Shown: positions 58,272 through 64,000 of the stretch, in pieces
Layout: each line of letters begins with the position of its first letter
Position numbering within the stretch: the first letter of the stretch is position 1
From: Nyssa sinensis
Taxonomy: Eukaryota; Streptophyta; Magnoliopsida; Cornales; Nyssaceae
Assembly (NCBI GenBank): GCA_008638375.1
Contig: CM018035.1
Span: 32,224,807 to 32,288,806 of the forward strand
Direction: 5' to 3'
Length of the DNA stretch: 64,000 nt
Notes under the pieces: model-generated
What the model was told of the DNA's origin: nothing
Databases searched by the model: none
What the model saw: the letters and a program-made list of their open reading frames with translations, nothing else
Position numbers and translations under genes: made by a program

Positions 58272-61200
58272 TACATGTACTTCAGATACAGAAAACAGAA
58301 TTCTTCAGAAGGATAGCATGAAACATACAAGGCATTCAAGCTAGGCACGCACTTCAATAGTCGCAGAATACAAGAATCTTCAAATCACGTAGCATTATGC
58401 ATTTTTAAAGCATTTAATATGCAACAAAATTTATAAACATATACAGAATGGCCATTTGAAAGCCAAGGGAATAATTTAAAATCCCTTCCATGAAAATAGA
58501 AGGATGCAAATTTCTCCTTCTTCAAAACTTCAAAGGGTTATATAAAAACCCGTTTCAGATAATAGGGGTTTAAACCTGCTACCATTTCTGAAAACCTTTT
58601 CATCTTTTCACTTTTTAACTCAAGGATTTGTTTCAAACCAGATCTTAATTTTACTTCTGAGAGATCTCATGCCTAGGGGATAAACCTTCTACCAAGCATC
58701 TGCGAAATTGAGAACTTGACGGGAGCTCAATAGTTTTTTATGCTTATGCATCTTTATCTTGAAAAAACATAGCTTCTTCAAAAAATGCTTTTTATGAGCA
58801 TTTAAAACATGGCTTCTTTAAGAAATACTTTTTATAAGCATTTAAAAACATGACTTCTTCAAATATATGCTTCTCATGAGCGTTTGAAATATGAATTTTC
58901 AAATAGATGCATTTTATGAGTATAAAATTATGACTTCAATAAAAAAAGGGTGCATTTTCATGAGTATTTAAAACATGGACAGTTTAACAGAGTTTTTAAA
59001 TACTTGGAGGACCATACTTGAAACATTTAACACATGAGCTTCAGGAATTTGAATCACGATAAACAGGGATTTATTAAAGCATAGATGGAATAAAAACATT
59101 TATTTCAAGAGGCATTTAATAAAATTGATATTTACATGGACATGTAAAAGGTAAACGTATCATTTGTCAGAAATATCAAGAAGTAAATTTGCATGCCATG
59201 GTAGAATTTATAAATAAAACGATAGTACATTTGAAATATAAAGCATATAGTTAAGAGAATTTAAATTTAGAATTATTGCAGATATTTTCATAAAACACTT
59301 CAAAATATTTGTACTTCAAATTTCTTCGGAATCCATGGAGATTAAAAACCTCCACTTCAAAGTATATGATTACTCACCTTGTTCTCTTGGGTTAGCGCTA
59401 TTGGTGGGCCTTTCCCTTTCCCTTTGAAATTTCTAAAAATCAAATTCATCAAGACTTCAATTAATTCCTCATTTACTTCAAATCGTCTCTAAATTGATGC
59501 TTTTCATTTAATCTTAGACCTGACGTATCCTAATTTCCTAGGATTGGTCTTACCGGTCTACTTGTGGTGACTGAATAAATTTTTATTTTTCATGTGACTT
59601 ATTTTTCAGTACCTATTTTAGTATTTTGGACCTCACCGTTGGATTCGAAACGTCGAAGAAAGTCAATTTAGACCTTCTCAAATTTTTATTTAGCTTTGGG
59701 CACATTAGGGGCAATTTGGTAATTTCACGTGTGGTATAGCTAATTTTTTCGGATCTTCGGTTCATAAAATGGACCTTACTATTAGGTCCAGAATGTCCGA
59801 CATAGTTAAATTGGACTATCTTATTTTTATTTGGTCCTAGGTACCATTAGGGGCAATACAGTCATTTATCATTTGCGTGTCTTTATTTTTCGGGACTTAA
59901 TTTCCCAAATCGGGCTCCACCATTGAGTCCGGAATGCCTGAAATAGTAGAAATACACTATTTATTTATTTAATTTGGGTTTCGTTTGAGTCATTTAGTGT
60001 CTAAGGATAAAATAGTAATTTTACCCAATTAATAAAATAATAAAATAAATTATTTTATTATATTTTTTTTCAGGGGTGTATTTGCATAAAAATTCCAGGG
60101 ATTGGGCCAAAATAGGATTTCTAGAATTTGGTGGGGTCAAAATACAAATTTTAGAATTTCTTGGGGACCTAAACGTAATTTTATAAAATATTTAAAATAA
60201 ACCGGAGGGTTCATTTCATTTTTTAAGTGAACCGGTCTCAAGTTATGCTAAACCAACCGATTCAACCGGTCTATTGCATCACGCTAATGTCATGCTGACA
60301 TCAGCCCTAATTTGATTTTAAAATTTAAGACATTTCGCTTAAAACGACATAGTTCGACTTGCCCCTTATATCCAGTCGGGTTCCGACCCGACCCAAACCC
60401 GATCCGACCCAGTTTCCGGTATTGTTCATCGTCTTCCCCATGACAATGAACAGTAACCCTAAAACTGAAAATCTTAAAAGCTAAATTCGTGAATTTTTTG
60501 CCATGGATTTCCACTGTTTTCATCTCTAAACCATTACTGGAAGATTTTTAAGTGTTTTGACATTCATTTCATGGCTTGAAACAAGCTCAAAAGTTTGATC
60601 TAAGCTTTGATGGGCAACTGAATAATTGGATTATACATCCTCATTTCTTAACCATTTTTTATAATTTTTTGGTTTGTTGTGATCACATCGTCCTAAATAT
60701 CGCTGCCCTATTCACAAAACTAAAGTTTAGGCCTTAATCGGAAGGGTTCCAATTTGAACCCGAGACTGCAACTCCAAATTCCTCTCTTTCCTTTCATGTT
60801 TTATGGTTAATTCTCATGGATTCTAGTTACCTATAGAACCTATTTTAAGTCCCAAGTTACTAGGATAAGTTTTGTTTCACTTGTTTCAGACCCACTTTCA
60901 AGCTTCCAACAATGGCGGTTCAGGCCTGTTCTTAAGGTTTCCTACGTATTCAGCCCATGAAAATTCATTTTTCCCATGTACTAAGCATATAAACATTATT
61001 GCATGTGAGTATATACCACTATACAATCCATAACAGTAACTTTTACACTTGAATTCTAGAGAGAGAAAGCTCGGTTCATAGGGTTACCTTTCATGGCAGT
61101 CCCTATTCCTCTTCTTGAACTTGGTTCCTGAGCTTCTCAAGCTCTGCATCCTTCTCCTCTATTTGATTTTGATTCCTCCAAGCACAACACACACATGCAC

Positions 61201-61540
61201 ACACAATTGTCTCTCTTTCTCTCTCTAGTTTCTCTCTCTAACTCTCTACATCCATACACAAAACACACACACACACTATTTTGATCACACACAGCACACA
61301 TTTTGGCTAAATTGAATTACAATTTCTATATATATGTATATGTATACACTTGTAGGGCTTTAGGTGTGATGATGTAGGCTGATGCAGGAGCTGATGTGGG
61401 ATGATGTGGGCTGATGTGGAGGGGTTCAGTTCATGATGAGGGGTTTGCATGTATGGCCATTGGCCAATTTGGGAGGTGGGCCTAGTTAAAATTGGGCTTA
61501 TATACAATTCTGTTGTATATTTAGGCACAAGGATATTGGC

Positions 61541-61610
61541 AGCCCACTTGGTAACTTTTTAGGTGCTTAAAGTCTTGCCCCACTTGGTCAAGGGTTCAAA
61601 TCCCCTTGGC
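61541..61610 (+). other. tRNA-like module, antisense to A9
   Basis: Box A-like GGCAGCCCACTTGGTAAC (61539-61556) and box B-like GGGTTCAAATCCCC (61592-61605). It matches the A5 module at 22200-22275. Confidence 0.6.
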
Positions 61611-61909
61611 CTCACTTTTGGGTATTTTTCCATCATTTGGACTTATGCCTTGTTTGGCTGACGCAGAATTCTGTTTTAGCTTTTTGCATTATTTTTCGCT
61701 TTGTGATTCTAAATTTACTCTTTCATGTACCTATTTTATAATTCGTAGTCGTATTTTATTTTCCCTAGAGTCGACATTAATTTTAAGATCTCAGAATAAT
61801 TTTGAAATCGTTATCTATTTCCCGTTTAAATTTCTTAATTACTCCTTTTAAGGTCACTAAGTAAAAATTAGTGACTAATTTTTCATTTAATTCGGGTCGC
61901 GGTGTTACA

Positions 61910-62124
61910 GAAGGCCTACCCGAAGTTTCCCCCGCAACATTTTTGGGCTCCATGAAAGCCTCGACTATTCTAAGTTCAGGGCTAGGGGTAAGATGCCTAA
62001 CTATCCTATCTTCTAAGTCTCCTAAGGAACTGCTATCTACGATATAAATTTCTAATGGAACAGATGTCTCTAAAGAACTCTCTGTTCGATAACCAATTCT
62101 TGACAGGGTGTCTAAGGCCAACAT
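61910..62124 (-). pseudogene. Element D antisense extra ORF: N-terminal exon
   Basis: The frame starts at ATG 62124-62122 with MLALDTLSRIGYRTESSLE and continues through an acidic, S-rich stretch to ETSGRPS, where A9 splits it. An upstream in-frame ATG (62178) would add 18 hydrophobic residues; the later ATG is preferred because the upstream part is low-complexity. This part has no stops, so the 5' end is better kept than the rest. The gene is antisense to pol and close to the 3' LTR, as reported for extra ORFs in some Tat elements. Confidence 0.65.
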
Positions 62125-62548
62125 TGTAAAATTAAAGGAGAAGGAAAAAAGGAGAGTAGAAGAAGGAAAGATGATCAAGAGTAAACCGAACCTGATTGGA
62201 GGCTTGGTCAGAAAGAAAGCTTCCTACTATGGAGATCTTCTCACTCTGTTTTTCTCACTGTGCGGCGAAGTTCTTTTGAATGCAATGAAAATGAAGAAAA
62301 AATGGCATACATGTGTTCCTCCTCATTTTATAAGGGATTGGCAAAATGAAGAGGCAATGGGAGCCCATGATTCCGAATCGTCGCGGCCATTAAAGGAATG
62401 ATGGCTTCAAAAATTCAATCGAAGACTGACGCAATAAATGTCACATCAACGGCTGTTGCAGAAGGCGAAGCAACACTCTAGTAATTATGGCACGTGACTA
62501 TTCAGAAACCCTCAACCTCAGCTACGCGATTCGCTAAACTGAGGCTCC
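62125..62548. other. Element D spacer between antisense ORF and polypurine tract
   Basis: Purine-rich up to about 62170, then mixed. No gene recognised. It would hold the antisense ORF promoter if one exists; a TATA-like motif on the minus strand (CTTATAAAATGAGG, near 62320-62333) is at a plausible distance of about 200 bases. Confidence 0.4.
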
Positions 62549-62571
62549 GGGGGGGGGGGGGGAAGAGTAGC
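62549..62571 (+). promoter_or_regulatory. Polypurine tract of element D (G14 run)
   Basis: Fourteen G (62549-62562) followed by AAGAGTAG precede a TG start. Placement before a 528-bp TG...CA segment fits the plus-strand primer; the G run may have expanded. Confidence 0.6.
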
Positions 62572-63099
62572 TGATATATCACAAAAAGACAGACCAGTCT
62601 TAGCATGACACGTAAATATACAAAGCACCTACGTATACAGACCAAGAAAAGCTCTCCTATCCAGAACAGACAAGCACGTAGGGTTCAAAACTTCTTTGCT
62701 CGGAATGTTGCAAGGTCTTTAGTCTTCCCTCTAGAGCAGGAAATAATGGGTGCACACATGAAGGGGTCCCGAGCTGATCATCGCCTTACATGTCCTACCG
62801 ACCTTGCAGTAAGGAAATAGAGTTCAACATGGTAACTACTATTCTCGGATATCGTCAAATCTCTATTCTTACGACTCCAAATCTTAATCAACTTAGAAAA
62901 TTCGCAGCTTATAAATAAAACCCTAAGGTGCACTTTTCAATGACAGTCAATCAATTCTTTTCAATTACAATCTTTTATTTTACTAACTTTATCATTGGAG
63001 CGGCTACCATCGGAGCAAACCCAGTGGCCCTCTGATCTTTTTTGAGTTCTTGACAAAAGACGAAGAGTAGAAGCTCACTGATCAGAAAGTGCAACATCA
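62572..63099 (+). mobile_element. Element D 3' LTR
   Basis: It begins TGATATATCAC and ends GCAACATCA (TGAT/ATCA inverted ends), 528 bp, with a TATA box at 62910-62917 and a likely poly-A region. The next five bases, TTATG, should be the TSD but the 5' partner is missing, since the left end of element D is lost at 30642. Confidence 0.6.
62910..62917 (+). promoter_or_regulatory. TATA box of the element D LTR
   Basis: TATAAATA in cagcttataaataaaaccct, about 340 bases into the LTR and 180 from its end, as expected for a U3/R boundary. Confidence 0.55.
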
Positions 63100-64000
63100 T
63101 TATGAAAGGACCAAAAGAGCAATAAAACTACGGTAGTTAACATGTAAAAATTTAAAATTATAATAAATAAAGGATAAATATATGAATTGGATAGAATGAT
63201 AAATAGGTAGACATGCGTGTAAGAAATAATTAGAGATTTAATTTTTTATTATTATTAATTAATGAGAGAAGTAGGGAATTAAGAAAATCCTAAAATAAAA
63301 AAAATAGAAACTAACTAATACTAAAATAAAAAAACTCACGTGAATTTACATTGTTGTAATATGTTAGATAAATAATAGATATGATGCGTATCCTAGAAGC
63401 TCGAATAGCCTAACATGTCCGATTCTCGCAAATTTCTGTCTCTACCGTAACTCGGCCCCACCAACCATATTCACACATACACACTCATGAATGCGCATTG
63501 TGTGTGTGTGTGTATATATATATAAATGAACAGAGGTGTCCACGCGCTTTGAGTTGAGTGAAGCTACAACCGGAAAACAGGTAAAAATATCAAGTCGTAA
63601 AATTAGGATATAGGAGAGTGGATTTGAATCCTTTTCAGTACACTGAAAAGACATCCTCCTCTTACATAAGAGTGATCCTATAGAGGTGGCTCCACTGTAA
63701 ACTCTATTTCATGTGAGAGATGGGATAGAGTAGGACTCTTTAGTACATCGTAAAGAATCCTAGTGATGTAGATTAAGATCTGACAGAACAAAATTATTGG
63801 TGGAAATTCACGGTTTGGATTAGTGGGACAATGTCTCAGCTGTTGGATCAAATTTTGTTGATTAGTGGGAACTGGGAAGTTAAATTAAACCTGTGTACAT
63901 GGAGCGGAATATGAAGAAAAGCTAGGATCTTAGGTGATTTAGTTTCATAATCACAAAATCCAAAACGTGGGTGGTGGATGGGATCATGGAATCCGAAAAG
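63100..64000. other. Flanking DNA without recognised gene
   Basis: AT-rich with no A, B, C, D or E landmark. It holds a TG/TA microsatellite (63498-63523) and two short hairpins (63632-63651: CTTTTCAGT/ACTGAAAAG; 63737-63766: TAGGACTCTTTA/TAAAGAATCCTA). Likely the older insertion site of element D. Open frames here are short and unsupported. Confidence 0.5.

Larger units (their letters stand above)
57721..61909 (-). mobile_element. Family A large LTR, copy A9 (near-complete TSD)
   Basis: It begins TGTCATGACCCGGAATCC and ends TTCGGGTCGCGGTGTTACA. The flanking 5-mers AAAGG and GAAGG agree at four of five, as expected for an older insertion or a point change. Length 4189 bp. Landmarks: stem-loop (58215-58271), a KGKGKG-type last exon remnant (near 59415-59435), GGTCC subrepeats at 59625-59960, gaaccggtctc near 60232 and an antisense tRNA-like module (61541-61610). 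Confidence 0.88.

Noticed and set aside
62108..62401. A plus-strand 97-codon K-rich frame
   Set aside because: It lies opposite the antisense-ORF start and in a purine-rich stretch; no similarity seen.

Overview
The window is plant nuclear DNA and, as far as I can read it, is made almost entirely of nested LTR retrotransposons. No host protein gene could be supported. The evidence for a plant is a Tat-type Ty3/gypsy polyprotein with a second (archaeal-type) RNase H, a chromovirus-like Ty3/gypsy polyprotein, an initiator-tRNA-Met-type primer binding site, a short LINE tail, AT-rich intergenic DNA with many TA/TC/CA microsatellites, and 5-bp target-site duplications (TSDs). A dicot is likely; the species cannot be told from sequence alone.

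Three families of large gag/pol-free repeats dominate. I call them A, B and C. All are bounded by TG...CA, with one end TGTAATACCCC(GACCC or C) and the other GGGTYGTGACA or GGGATGTGACA. They look like solo LTRs of 3.7-4.35 kb. Family A: A1 (1-3179, +, cut by the window edge), A2 (3996-5242, -, partial), A3 (7642-11768, -), A4 (15453-19222, +, chimeric), A5 (21909-22793 and 26854-27806, +, partial), A6 (37688-54084 in four pieces, +), A7 (38392-42448, -), A8 (48113-52411, +), A9 (57721-61909, -). Family B: B1 (22794-26853, +), B2 (43098-46774, +), B3 (27807-30642, -, truncated). Family C: C1 (5243-7641 and 11769-13876, -), C2 (36896-37687 and 54085-57412, -).

Coding remnants belong to two older Ty3/gypsy elements. 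Element E (14004-15452 and 19223-21908, minus strand) keeps protease, RT, RNase H and integrase fragments and was split by A4. Element D (30643 to 63099) keeps a decayed plus-strand pol (RT, RNase H, archaeal-type RNase H, integrase), a spacer with a 61-bp tandem array, an antisense intron-containing extra ORF (minus strand, 62124 down to about 35397), a polypurine tract and a 3' LTR (62572-63099). C2 and A9 landed inside the antisense ORF.

The right half is a clean four-level nest supported by TSDs at every step: D contains C2 (CACCT); C2 contains A6 (CTTCC); A6 contains A7 (GATGC), B2 (ACAAA) and A8 (CATTA). On the left, C1 contains A3 (TATAG), E contains A4 (AGCTAT) and A5, and A5 contains B1 (AACAT) and B3. 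Two junctions (about 13877-14003 and 30642) are truncations where the missing ends are not found in the window. The last 0.9 kb (63100-64000) looks like non-repetitive flank.

The most interesting material is inside the LTRs: a stem-loop with compensatory changes, antisense tRNA-like promoter modules, a conserved two-exon small ORF, a splice-donor-like motif complementary to a downstream motif, and a chimeric element that joins an A LTR to a different LTR type.
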